NCBI RefSeq assembly: GCF_024600715.1
Contig: NZ_CP102332.1
Coordinates: 2,852,001-2,916,000, forward strand
Length of the DNA stretch: 64,000 nucleotides
Source of the DNA: Streptomyces changanensis
Lineage (GTDB): Bacteria > Actinomycetota > Actinomycetes > Streptomycetales > Streptomycetaceae
Reading direction: 5' to 3'
This document shows, piece after piece, positions 32,972 through 41,703 of this stretch (its first letter is position 1; every line of letters begins with the position of its first letter). A model generated the notes under the pieces. It was given only the letters and a program-made list of their open reading frames with translations. It was not told where the DNA came from and did not search any database. The translations under genes and the position numbers were made by a program.

Positions 32972-34279
32972 TCAGTGCCGTACGGGGCAGCCGCCGCGCG
33001 GGGTGGCGTCCGCGGGGCCGTAGGCGACGGGCAGTTCGTTGAGGCCGCGGGCGAGGACGGCGCCGACCCAGACGAGCTCCTCGTCCGGCACGGCGAGGCG
33101 GATCTGCGGCAGTCGGTTGAGCAGTTCGCGGACGGCTATCTGGAGCTCGACGCGGGCGAGGGCCGCGCCGGGGCAGAAGTGGATGCCGTGCCCGAAGGCC
33201 ATGTGCGGGTTGGGCGAGCGGTCGAGGTCGAGGGTGTCCGCGTCGGGGAAGCGCTCGGGGTCGCGGTTGGCGGCGCAGAGCGACACGATGACGGAGTCGC
33301 CGGCGGGGACGGTGGTGCCGTAGAGGTCGGAGTCCTCGGCGAAGAACCGCCACGTGGTGAGCTCGAAGGCGCTGTCGTAGCGCAGGAGTTCCTCGACGGC
33401 GCGGACGAGGAACGCCTTGTCCGCGTCGCTCATCTCGCCGCCGACGGCCTCCTGGAGGCGGCGCAGCTGGGCGGGGTGGCGCAGGAGGGCGACGAGGGCG
33501 GTGGTGATCTGGTTGGTCACCGGCTCCTGTCCGGCGACGAGGAGCTGGAAGACGATGGAGTCCTGCTCCTCCTTGGTGATCTCGCCGGCCTCGCAGGCCC
33601 GGACGAGCTTGGTGAGCAGGTCGTCACCGGGGTGGGCGCGCTTGTGCTCGACGACCTCGGCGATGTAGTTCTGCAGGCCGCGCAGGCGCCCCTCGTACAC
33701 GGGACGCAGCGGGTCGCTGGGGCCGACGGGCTGGACGACCTTGCCCCAGTCGCGGTCGAAGCCGGCGGCGATGGCCTCGGGCAGGCCGATGACCTCGGCG
33801 AGGACGCGGAAGGGGTAGTGGGCGGCGAAGGCGCCGACGACGTCGACGACGCCGCTGCCGTCCTCGGCTTCGGACGCGCCGAGCGCGGCGTCGAGCAGCT
33901 CCGTGGCGATCTCCTCGAAGCGCGCCCGCTTCCGCTCGACGTTGCGGGGCGTGAACGCCTCGGTGACGAGCTTGCGCATGACCGTGTGCTTCGGCGGGTC
34001 CTGGTGCAGCAGGTGCACCTGGAGCTGGGAGTGCTGCGGCTCCGGCATGATCGCCGCCCGGTCGCGCCACGCCTTGTTGCCGAGGTCGTGGTTCTTGCCG
34101 AGGCGGTCGTCGTTGAGGGCGCCGTGCGCCGCCTCGTACCCGGTGACCAGCCACGCGTTGACGCCGCTGGGGAAGTTGACCCGGTGGACCGGGCCCTCCT
34201 CGCGGAGCTTCCGGTACAGCGGGTACGGGTCGGCCTTGTACTCCTTGCCGTAGAGCGGCAGCGGTTCGGAACGCGGCAT
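32972..34279 (-). CDS. Cytochrome P450 (first), CYP158-like I-helix
   Basis: A 435-residue bacterial P450. The heme motif is FGHGIHFCPG with the Cys at about residue 369, ExxR is ELLR at about 297-300. The oxygen-binding I-helix reads AGQEPVTNQ (about 249-257), so the usual acid-Thr pair lacks its Thr. The phenol-coupling enzyme CYP158A2 also lacks this Thr, having Ala in its place. That hints at oxidative phenol coupling, but proves nothing. It heads the long - strand operon, divergent from the SARP gene. A ferredoxin gene lies at 38175. Confidence 0.9.
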   Translation of the reverse strand: MPRSEPLPLYGKEYKADPYPLYRKLREEGPVHRVNFPSGVNAWLVTGYEAAHGALNDDRLGKNHDLGNKAWRDRAAIMPEPQHSQLQVHLLHQDPPKHTVMRKLVTEAFTPRNVERKRARFEEIATELLDAALGASEAEDGSGVVDVVGAFAAHYPFRVLAEVIGLPEAIAAGFDRDWGKVVQPVGPSDPLRPVYEGRLRGLQNYIAEVVEHKRAHPGDDLLTKLVRACEAGEITKEEQDSIVFQLLVAGQEPVTNQITTALVALLRHPAQLRRLQEAVGGEMSDADKAFLVRAVEELLRYDSAFELTTWRFFAEDSDLYGTTVPAGDSVIVSLCAANRDPERFPDADTLDLDRSPNPHMAFGHGIHFCPGAALARVELQIAVRELLNRLPQIRLAVPDEELVWVGAVLARGLNELPVAYGPADATPRGGCPVRH

Positions 34280-34803
34280 GGCGTGGTGCTTCCTTCCTGA
34301 GGGGCGGTCCGGTCCCGGGTGGGAGCGGTGGGGTTCGCGGAACGCTGCGCGCGCGGTCGACCGAGCGCGGGCGCGCCGAAGCGGCGCGGGGCGTGGAGCG
34401 GTGGGGGTGGTGGTACGCGGTGGGGCGTGAGGTGCCGTCGTGCGTGGGGTGGTGCCTGGTGGCGCGTGAGGGGACGCGGTGGGACGCCGTGACGCGGGGG
34501 CGGCACGGTGGGGCGCGGAACGCGGCGGGGGGTCGTATCGGTACTGCGCGAGGGGGACGGAACCGTTCCGACGGTCCGTCAGTGGTGTTCCCGGCGTTTC
34601 ACCACCGGCTTGTGCGCGGCGTCACATGCGAACCGTCTACGCGTACAAGTCACCAACAGTGAGCGAGTATTCTTGGCCACAGGTCGACATGTCAAGTTGG
34701 ATCTGTTCATCCGTCAACTCGTTCACGGGTGACCAGAATTGATCAAACAACTGGCTTAAATGACTGCCTCATGCGCCTGGTTCATCCCATAGAGTGAGTT
34801 TCC
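34280..34803. promoter_or_regulatory. Divergent promoter region between P450 operon and SARP gene
   Basis: About 520 bp. Its left half is G-rich; the right half (34600-34800) is unusually A/T-rich for this DNA, as at a strong promoter. GTTCA repeats occur at about 34706, 34722 and 34780 (GTTCATCCGTC, GTTCACGGGTG, GTTCATCCCAT), loosely like direct repeats bound by SARP regulators. No -10/-35 pair stands out and the short frames here lack domains. Confidence 0.5.
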
Positions 34804-37800
34804 ATGATGGCCTCACGGGGGAGCGCTGTCCGGTTTGGCATTCTGGGCACGTTGGTGGTTTCGGTCGGAGAACAAGATCTCCACCTGGGCGGTCCGCGCG
34901 CCCGCGCGGTTCTCGGCGCCCTGCTGCTGGAGGCGAATCGGCTCGTTCCGATTTCCCATCTCGTCGAAGCGGTGTGGGAACGCGTTCCGCCCGCGACGGC
35001 GGAACACCAGATTCGTAAGATCGTCGCCGATCTCCGTTCACGCATTCCCGACGCGCCGGAAATGCTCGTCACCGACGGACCGGGATACCGGATCATCGTC
35101 GGCGAGGACCAACTCGATCTCCTCCGCTTCGACCGGGCCCTCGACGAGGCCCGCCGGTGCGCCACCGTCGACGGTGAGGTCGCCGCCCTGGAGACCGCCC
35201 TCGGCCTGTACCGCGGACGGGTCCTGCCCGACAGCCGCAGCCCCGTCCTCACCTCCGCGGCCGCCGCCCTGGAGGACCGCTACCTGGGCGCCCGCGAACG
35301 CCTCCTCGAACTCCGCCTGGAGCAGGGCCGCGCCCACGACGCCGTGACCGAACTGCTGCCGCTGGTCGCCGAGCACCCGCTGCGCGAGTCCCTCAGCGCG
35401 CTGCTGATGGTCGCCCTGTACCGGGTGGGCCGGCAGGCCGACGCGCTGCGCGTCTACCACGACCTGCGCAACCTCCTCGCCGAGCAGCTCGGCATCGACC
35501 CGAGCAGCGCCGTCAACTACCGCTACCAGCAGATCCTGCGCAACGAGCCCGGCCTCGACCGCTCCCCCGCCGCCGCCCACGGCCCCGCGGCCGCCCAGCC
35601 CCCGACGCCGCCGCCCCGCTCCCTCCCGCACGACCTGCCCGACTTCACCGGCCGGGAGGCGGAGCTCGCGCGGCTCCTCGCCCAGGCGTCCGCCCCGGAC
35701 GGCGGCGCCGCCCACCCGGCCGTGCGGATCGTCACCGTCGACGGGATGGCCGGCAGCGGCAAGACCACCCTCGCCGTCCACGCGGCGCACCGGCTCGCCG
35801 ACCGCTACCCCGACGGCCAGGTCTTCCTCGACCTGCGCGGCTTCAGCCCGCACGGCCCGCCGCTCGCCCCACACGAGGCGCTCGGCACGCTGCTGCGGGC
35901 CCTCGGCGTCCCCGGCGACCGCCTCCCCGACGACCTGTCGGACCGCGAGGGCCTGTGGCGCGGCATGACCGCGGACCGCCGCATGCTGCTCCTCTTCGAC
36001 AACGCCGCCGCCTCCGACCAGGTGCGCCCGCTGATCCCCGCGGGACCGGACTGCCTGGTCCTCGTCACCAGCCGGCCGAGCCTCGCCCAGCTGGACGGCG
36101 CCACCGCCCTGCCGCTCGCGCCGCCCCCGGCGGCCGACGGGCTGGCGCTCCTCGGCCGCGTCCTCGGCCACCGCCGCGTCGCCGCCGAGCAGGAGGCCGC
36201 CGCCGAACTCGTCTCCCTGTGCGGCCGGCTGCCACTGGCCCTGCGCGTCGTCGCCTCCCGGCTGACCAACCGCCCCCAGTGGAGCCTCGCCTACCTGGCC
36301 GGACGGCTGCGCGACGACGCCACCCGCCTGGACGAGCTGACCGTCGAGCACCGCAGCGTCCGCACCGCGCTCGAACTGTCGTACGCGGCCATGCCCGCCG
36401 GCCACCAGGAGCTGTTCGGCCTCCTGGGCGCCCACCCCGGCACGGACGTCGACGGGCCCGCCGCCGCCGCGCTCGCCGGGCTCGCCCCGCAGACGGCCGA
36501 GGCCCGGCTGGAGGACCTGCTCGACGCGCGGCTCCTCGACCAGCGCACCCCCGGCCGCTACACCTTCCACCCCCTGGTCCGCGCCCTCGCCCGGGACGCC
36601 GCCGCGCACCGGCCCCAGGCCGCCGGCGAGGCGCGCCGCCGGCTGCTCGACCACTACCTGACGGCCGCCGAGGACGCCGCCGCGCTGGTCGAACCGGGCC
36701 GCGAGCCCTCGCGCCCGGCGGCGGAGCACCGGTCCCCGGCGGCCGTACCGCCGCCCCCGCCGCCCCCGCGCGACGCGACCGCCGCACTGGCCTGGTTCGA
36801 CGCGGAACGGGCCAACCTCCTGGCGGTGCTCGGTCACGCCGAGGAGTCCGGGGCCGACCGCCACGTCGCCCGCCTGTCCCTCGCGCTCGCGCCGTGCCTG
36901 CACGCCGGCGGCCACGTCGAGGACGAGCTGGCGGTGCTCCGCAAGGCCGCGACCGCCGCCCGGCGGCTGGGCGACCCGGCCCTGGAGCGCGCCGCCCTCA
37001 CCGGCCTGGCCGCGCCCTACGGACGGCTCGGACGGGTCGCGGAGGGCCTGGAGTGCGCCCGCGAGGCGCTGTCCCTGTCCGAGCGCACCGGCGACCGGGC
37101 CGGCGCCGCGCACTGCCTCAGCCGGATCGGCGCCTTCCACAACGCCCTCGGCCAGTACGAGAGCGCCATCTCCGCCCTGCACCGCGCACTGGTGCTGCTG
37201 AGCCGCACCGACGCGCGCACCGCCGAGGAGAACGCCGTCCTCGCCTCCCTCGCCGAGGCGCAGGCCGCCCTCGGGCGGCACGCCGAGGCGCTCCAGACCA
37301 GCCGCCTGGTCATCCTGCACAGCCGGGAGGCCGGCGACCCGCACGGCGAGGTCACCGGCCTGACCGGCGAGGCGACCGCGTACGCCGCGGCCGGCCAGCT
37401 CGACATGGCCCTGGACCGGCTCGCCGAGGCGGCCGCCCTGGCCCGGCGCACCGCCGCGCCCGACGGGCTGGCGCCGGTCCTCGCCCGGTACGCCGACGTC
37501 TACCGCCGCCAGGGCCGCCACCGCGAGGCGCTGCACGCCGGGCACGCCGCCCTGCACCTGCTGCGCAGGGTCCGCCGCCCCGCCCTGACCGCCGCTGTGC
37601 ACAACGTCATCGGCGCCGTCCACCGCGACCGCGGCGAGTACCAGCGCGGCGAGGGCCACCACCAGACGGCCCGCCGGCTCGCCCTGCGGGCGGGGCTGCG
37701 CCGCGAACTGGCCCTGGCGCTCGACGGCATCGCCCACGCCCGGGCCCACGGCGAGGGCCCGCACGAGGCGAAGGAGCACGAGCCCCGCTCCGCACCCGCC

Positions 37801-37857
37801 GCGCCCAGCACCCGCCCCCGGGCCCACGCGGGCGCCGCCCAGCACCCGCACCACTGA
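34804..37857 (+). CDS. Large SARP/AfsR-type transcriptional activator
   Basis: A 1017-residue regulator. Residues about 8-100 form the OmpR-like winged helix (VRFGILGTLVVSVGEQDLHL), about 105-250 the bacterial activation (BTAD) domain, an NB-ARC ATPase follows with P-loop MAGSGKTT (about 315-322), and about 650-960 are TPR-like helical repeats. Such proteins activate secondary metabolite genes, with the ATPase and TPRs sensing signals. It stands between the two - strand halves of the cluster and is divergent from the P450 operon. It is a likely pathway activator, distinct from the core afsR at the right edge. Confidence 0.9.
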   Translation: MMASRGSAVRFGILGTLVVSVGEQDLHLGGPRARAVLGALLLEANRLVPISHLVEAVWERVPPATAEHQIRKIVADLRSRIPDAPEMLVTDGPGYRIIVGEDQLDLLRFDRALDEARRCATVDGEVAALETALGLYRGRVLPDSRSPVLTSAAAALEDRYLGARERLLELRLEQGRAHDAVTELLPLVAEHPLRESLSALLMVALYRVGRQADALRVYHDLRNLLAEQLGIDPSSAVNYRYQQILRNEPGLDRSPAAAHGPAAAQPPTPPPRSLPHDLPDFTGREAELARLLAQASAPDGGAAHPAVRIVTVDGMAGSGKTTLAVHAAHRLADRYPDGQVFLDLRGFSPHGPPLAPHEALGTLLRALGVPGDRLPDDLSDREGLWRGMTADRRMLLLFDNAAASDQVRPLIPAGPDCLVLVTSRPSLAQLDGATALPLAPPPAADGLALLGRVLGHRRVAAEQEAAAELVSLCGRLPLALRVVASRLTNRPQWSLAYLAGRLRDDATRLDELTVEHRSVRTALELSYAAMPAGHQELFGLLGAHPGTDVDGPAAAALAGLAPQTAEARLEDLLDARLLDQRTPGRYTFHPLVRALARDAAAHRPQAAGEARRRLLDHYLTAAEDAAALVEPGREPSRPAAEHRSPAAVPPPPPPPRDATAALAWFDAERANLLAVLGHAEESGADRHVARLSLALAPCLHAGGHVEDELAVLRKAATAARRLGDPALERAALTGLAAPYGRLGRVAEGLECAREALSLSERTGDRAGAAHCLSRIGAFHNALGQYESAISALHRALVLLSRTDARTAEENAVLASLAEAQAALGRHAEALQTSRLVILHSREAGDPHGEVTGLTGEATAYAAAGQLDMALDRLAEAAALARRTAAPDGLAPVLARYADVYRRQGRHREALHAGHAALHLLRRVRRPALTAAVHNVIGAVHRDRGEYQRGEGHHQTARRLALRAGLRRELALALDGIAHARAHGEGPHEAKEHEPRSAPAAPSTRPRAHAGAAQHPHH

Positions 37858-37994
37858 CCCCGCGTCCCCCCGCCCCACTGACCCCGCGCACACCCGGCCC
37901 CGGCGCGCGGACCCCGACGCGCGGACGACCGGACGCACGGACGGACCCCGGCTCCCCCGGCCTCTGCCTCGCGCCGCCCGCCGCGCACCGCCCA

Positions 37995-38043
37995 CAGACG
38001 GCAGACGGCAGACGGCAGACCGCAGACGGCAGACCACAGACCG
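37995..38043. repeat. Array of seven 7-bp repeats (CAGACGG-like)
   Basis: Seven head-to-tail heptamers with consensus CAGACNG begin at 37995 and repeat every seven bases. They lie in the 317-bp gap 37858-38174 between the convergent SARP and ferredoxin genes. The rest of the gap holds a terminator and no gene. Confidence 0.8.
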
Positions 38044-38105
38044 CATACCCGCCGCACGCGCCGCACCGGCGGACCCCGCACCACCCCGCGGGGCGCACAG
38101 GACGC

Positions 38106-38149
38106 ACGGACGCCCCGCCCGGCCCACCTGGGCCGGACGGGGCGTCCGT
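38106..38149. terminator. Long hairpin between SARP and ferredoxin genes
   Basis: A 21-bp stem with one mismatch (ACGGACGCCCCG... against its complement) and a two-base turn. It is placed to stop both the SARP transcript and the - strand operon. Confidence 0.8.
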
Positions 38150-38174
38150 ACGCGTCACGCGTGCCGTGCGGCCG

Positions 38175-38477
38175 TCACCGCAGCGGGGCGAGCACCTCCC
38201 CCGTGGCGGCGTCCCGCACGGTGATCGCCTCCATGGGGCAGGTCTCCGCCGCGTCCAGCACCGCGTCGTCCGGGCCGACGACCTCGTCCACCGGCCGGGC
38301 CCGGCCGCCGTCCAGCCGCATCCGGCCGTGCGCGGTGCCGAGGCACAGCCCGGTGCCGGCGCACACGAGCCGGTCGACCTCGATCCGCCACTTCCCCTGC
38401 TCCTGCGCCTGCGCCTGCTCCTTCTCCCGCGCCTCTTCCGGGCGCGGTCCCTGGGGCTGGTCCTGGTCCTGGGACAT
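38175..38477 (-). CDS. Ferredoxin ([3Fe-4S]-type, P450 redox partner)
   Basis: A 100-residue protein. After a Gln/Glu-rich N-terminus (residues 1-28), the ferredoxin core has VCAGTGLC (Cys-x5-Cys) and TCPMEAI (Cys-Pro), the pattern of Streptomyces single-cluster ferredoxins serving P450s. It is the last gene of the right-hand - strand operon; two P450 genes are nearby. ATG 38477 has AGGA about nine bases upstream. Confidence 0.87.
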   Translation of the reverse strand: MSQDQDQPQGPRPEEAREKEQAQAQEQGKWRIEVDRLVCAGTGLCLGTAHGRMRLDGGRARPVDEVVGPDDAVLDAAETCPMEAITVRDAATGEVLAPLR

Positions 38478-38496
38478 CTCCTGCTTTCCTTTCACG

Positions 38497-39150
38497 TCAC
38501 GGGACGACAGGGGGCCGTACCCGGGTGGAGCGGGACGCGGCACCGAGAGCGGCCGCGCGCAGCGACCGCTCCACGGCCGACGCGGCGTCATGGCCGGGCA
38601 GGATCCCCCTCCGCTCCGCCTCGGCCATCGTCACCGCCCTCCGGTCGCGCTCCGAAATGATCAGATCCGTACCGCCGGGGACGGGCAGCCCCAGCTCCGG
38701 ATCGAGGACGGAGACCGTCTCCTCGTCCTCCGCCGCGTACCGCGCGGACCGCAGGTCGGTGATGACGGTCTCCTCCAGGGCCACGACGGCGTGCGCCACA
38801 CCGGCCGGCAGGTACACGCCGCTCGGGTGGTCGGCGTCCAGCACGAGGGACTCCCACGCGCCGTACGTCGGGGAGCCCACCCGCACGTCCACGGCGATGT
38901 ACAGCGCGCGCCCCCGGGAGCAGTGCGCGTACGTGGCCGTGCCCGGTGGCGTGCGGGTGTAGTGCAGACCCCGCACCGCCCCCCGGCGCGACCGGCTGTG
39001 GGTGGCCTGTCGCACGGGGAACAGCGGACTGCCGGTGGCCGCCTCGAAGGCCGCCTCGTCGTACGGGGCGGCCACCTGCCCCCGCGCGTCGGACGAGGGC
39101 CGCGGGACGAACAGGTACGCCCCGGCGGTCCTCAGCTCGCGCACGTCCAC
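38497..39150 (-). CDS. RmlC/EvaD-family protein, copy 2, with altered active site
   Basis: A 217-residue cupin-fold homologue of copy 1. RGLHYTRTPPGTATYAHC (about residues 60-77) keeps the His but the Lys found in copy 1 (RAKYVYC) is Thr. In VITDLRSARY, Asp stands where copy 1 has the Tyr of VVYVMSEGY. It may epimerise only C3, isomerise, or be inactive. It ends close to the ferredoxin start and follows the glycosyltransferase. Confidence 0.8.
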   Translation of the reverse strand: MDVRELRTAGAYLFVPRPSSDARGQVAAPYDEAAFEAATGSPLFPVRQATHSRSRRGAVRGLHYTRTPPGTATYAHCSRGRALYIAVDVRVGSPTYGAWESLVLDADHPSGVYLPAGVAHAVVALEETVITDLRSARYAAEDEETVSVLDPELGLPVPGGTDLIISERDRRAVTMAEAERRGILPGHDAASAVERSLRAAALGAASRSTRVRPPVVP

Positions 39151-39201
39151 GACGTCCGTCCCTCCCCGGTCGCCAGGCGGACCGCCGTGCGGGCGCCGGC
39201 G

Positions 39202-40353
39202 TCAGGCGCCCGCCAGCTCCTCCAGGCGGGTGACGATGTCGAGCGGGGTCGGCATGGCCTTGATCTCCGCGCGGACCTCCGCGGCGGCCTCGCGGATCGA
39301 CGCGTCCGCGATGACCGACTCCAGCAGCTCCGGGCCGATGTCGTCCGGCTGGGCGATCCGGCCGAGGCCGCGGTCGGCGATGGCCTGCGCGACGACCGGC
39401 CGGCCCAGGCCCTTGAAGGCGGGCATGACCTGCGGCAGCCCGTGCACCATCGCGCCCAGCGCCGTACCCGGCCCGGCGTGGTGGATGACCGCCGAGCAGC
39501 CCGCCAGCAGGGCGCTGTAGGGCACCCAGTCGAAGGCGTGGACGTTCTCCGGCAGGGGGCCGAAGGGCTCCAGGTCGACCCGCGGCAGGACGACCACGAA
39601 CTCGGCGTCCGTCTTGGGCGCCGACGCGAGGATCCGCTCCAGGATGACGGCCGCCTCGCCCGGCACCGGACCGCTGCCGAGGGTGACGGCGATGCGGGGG
39701 CTCTCCGGGCGGCGGTTGAGCAGGTCGTACAGCGGCTTCGGCAGCGGGCCGCTGCCGTTGTACGGCACGAAGCCCATGGACCACATGCCGGGCTCGGTCG
39801 GGACGACGCTCGGCGGGGTGATGTCGATGGTCGCCCGCGCCTCGGGCAGGGTGACGCCGTGCTCCTCGAAGAGGTCGGCGTGCAGCTGGCTCATCATCTC
39901 GGCGGAGGGGTTGACGAACCCGAAGCCGTGCTGGACGGCGGGCACGCCGAGCTTGGCCGCGGCGACGATGCCGGGCGTGAGCAGCGGCGAGTGCACGACG
40001 ATGTCGGGCCGCCACTCCTCGGCCGTGCGGATCACCGCGTCGACCATCTCCGGCTGGAGGCGCAGCGCGGCCGCGACGGCCCCGCCGACGACCTCCAGGT
40101 ACGGCACGCCGGACGCCTCCTGGAGGAGCTTGGCGGCGACCTCGGGATGGTTCTGGGCCAGCTTGCCCACCATCTGGTCCAGGGACAGGCCGGGTGCCAC
40201 GTCCACGGTGCGCGCGCCCGCCTCGCCGAGGGCGAGGCCGGGGCCGCAGGAGGCGACCATGACCTCGTGGCCCGCCAGCTGCAGGGCCCAGGCGAGCGGG
40301 ACCATGGGGTAGGTGTGTCCCGTGCCCGGGGTGATGGTCATCAGTACACGCAT
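39202..40353 (-). CDS. Antibiotic glycosyltransferase (GT1 family)
   Basis: A 383-residue GT-B enzyme. The N-terminus MRVLMTITPGTGHTYPMVPL is the acceptor-domain opening, and the donor-domain signature HHAGPGTALGAMVHGLPQ (about residues 285-302) recognises dTDP-sugars. It should attach the amino-deoxysugar to the aglycone. It is the only glycosyltransferase in the window, so one sugar position is expected, unless it acts twice. Its neighbours are the flavin monooxygenase and the second epimerase. Confidence 0.9.
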   Translation of the reverse strand: MRVLMTITPGTGHTYPMVPLAWALQLAGHEVMVASCGPGLALGEAGARTVDVAPGLSLDQMVGKLAQNHPEVAAKLLQEASGVPYLEVVGGAVAAALRLQPEMVDAVIRTAEEWRPDIVVHSPLLTPGIVAAAKLGVPAVQHGFGFVNPSAEMMSQLHADLFEEHGVTLPEARATIDITPPSVVPTEPGMWSMGFVPYNGSGPLPKPLYDLLNRRPESPRIAVTLGSGPVPGEAAVILERILASAPKTDAEFVVVLPRVDLEPFGPLPENVHAFDWVPYSALLAGCSAVIHHAGPGTALGAMVHGLPQVMPAFKGLGRPVVAQAIADRGLGRIAQPDDIGPELLESVIADASIREAAAEVRAEIKAMPTPLDIVTRLEELAGA

Positions 40354-40434
40354 GTGTGGGAGTTCTCCGTTCGGAAAGGCGGGCGGCGTCGGTGCTCGGC
40401 GGCACGGGCGGCGGGCGGCTCGGCGCCGCCGCCG

Positions 40435-41652
40435 TCAGCGCAGCAGGTCGATGGGGCGCTCGGGGCGCAGGCCGATGGCCATCGCCCGGGCGGGGCCGGC
40501 CTGGAGCGGCGGCAGCCGCTTCATCAGGCGCAGCACGACGGGGGTGGTGGACTTCCCCTCGCCGCGGATCCACGGTTCGAGGAAGCGGGACTGCAGGAAG
40601 CGCTGGATCCGCTGCGTGACGGCGGTGGCCGTCTCGCGGCGCTTCTGCACCTGCGCCAGGTGCTCGTCGTTCAGCGCGCCGTCGCGCAGCGGTTCGGCGA
40701 GGACGTTGGCGGCGGCGACGGCGTCCTGGAGCGCGAGGTTGATTCCGACGCCCATGATCGGCGACATGGTGTGCGCGGCGTCGCCGAGGCAGAGCATGCC
40801 GGGCCGCCACCAGCGGCGCAGCCGGTCGATCTGCACGTCGAGCGTCTTGACGTCGTCCCAGCTGCGCAGGTCGTCCTCCAGCCGGCCGGCGAGGAACGGG
40901 GTGAGTTCGGCGAGCGTCGCGCGGAACGCCTCCAGTCCCTTGGCGCGCAGCTCCTCGTACCCGCCCTTGCGGATGGCGATGGCGGCCTGCCAGTGGCCGA
41001 GCCGCTCGATGCGGACGAAGAGCTGGCCGTCGGAGAGCCGGCCGACCATGCCGCCCGGGTCGCTGTCCTCCTTGGTGAGCTTGAACCACAGGATGTCCAT
41101 GCCGGAGCCGAAGACCTGCGGTCGCATGCCGGCGCTCTGCCGGAGGGCCGAGCGCCGGCCGTCGGCGGCGACGGTGAGCTCGGCGCGCAGCTCGTGCTCG
41201 CCGTCGGCGTCCGTGTAGCGCAGGCCGTTGACCCGGCCGCCAGCCGTGGTCACCCCGGTGACCTCGGCGTTCTGCACGAGCCGGAAGTTCGGGAAGCGGT
41301 TGGCCTCCTCCAGGAGGAAGTTGAGGAAGTCCCACTGCGGGAGGAAGGTGATGTACTTGAACTTCCCGGGCAGTCTGCGGAAGTCCGCCAGGGTGTGGGG
41401 GCCGTCGTCGGTGACGACCTGCAGGCAGTGGATGCGCTGGTGCGCCAGCTTCCGGAACGTGTCACCCAGGCCGAGTTCGACCATGAGCTGGTGGGTGGAG
41501 GCGTGCACGGTGTCGCCCCGGAAGTCGCGCAGGAAGTCGCCGTGCTTCTCCAGGACCACGGTGTCGACCCCTGCCCGGGCCAGCAGCATGCCGAGCATCA
41601 GCCCCGCGGGGCCGGCGCCGGCTATGGCGCACGTGGTGTGACCTAATGCCAT
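40435..41652 (-). CDS. FAD-dependent aromatic monooxygenase (PHBH-like), TTA-containing
   Basis: A 405-residue group A flavoprotein. GAGPAGLMLGMLLARAG is the FAD dinucleotide motif (residues 12-28), DGRRSALR is the DG motif (about 155) and GDAAHTMSPIMGVGINLALQDA is the second FAD motif (about 284). Relatives hydroxylate phenols or do Baeyer-Villiger steps. Codon 3 is TTA (positions 41644-41646), the rare Streptomyces codon read by bldA tRNA, so its translation may be delayed to development. Ortho-hydroxylation of a phenol is a plausible role. Confidence 0.88.
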   Translation of the reverse strand: MALGHTTCAIAGAGPAGLMLGMLLARAGVDTVVLEKHGDFLRDFRGDTVHASTHQLMVELGLGDTFRKLAHQRIHCLQVVTDDGPHTLADFRRLPGKFKYITFLPQWDFLNFLLEEANRFPNFRLVQNAEVTGVTTAGGRVNGLRYTDADGEHELRAELTVAADGRRSALRQSAGMRPQVFGSGMDILWFKLTKEDSDPGGMVGRLSDGQLFVRIERLGHWQAAIAIRKGGYEELRAKGLEAFRATLAELTPFLAGRLEDDLRSWDDVKTLDVQIDRLRRWWRPGMLCLGDAAHTMSPIMGVGINLALQDAVAAANVLAEPLRDGALNDEHLAQVQKRRETATAVTQRIQRFLQSRFLEPWIRGEGKSTTPVVLRLMKRLPPLQAGPARAMAIGLRPERPIDLLR

Positions 41653-41703
41653 GTTCTCCCTCGATCCGTTTCCGCGGCTCGCGTCACCGCGCGTGGGGGG
41701 ACA

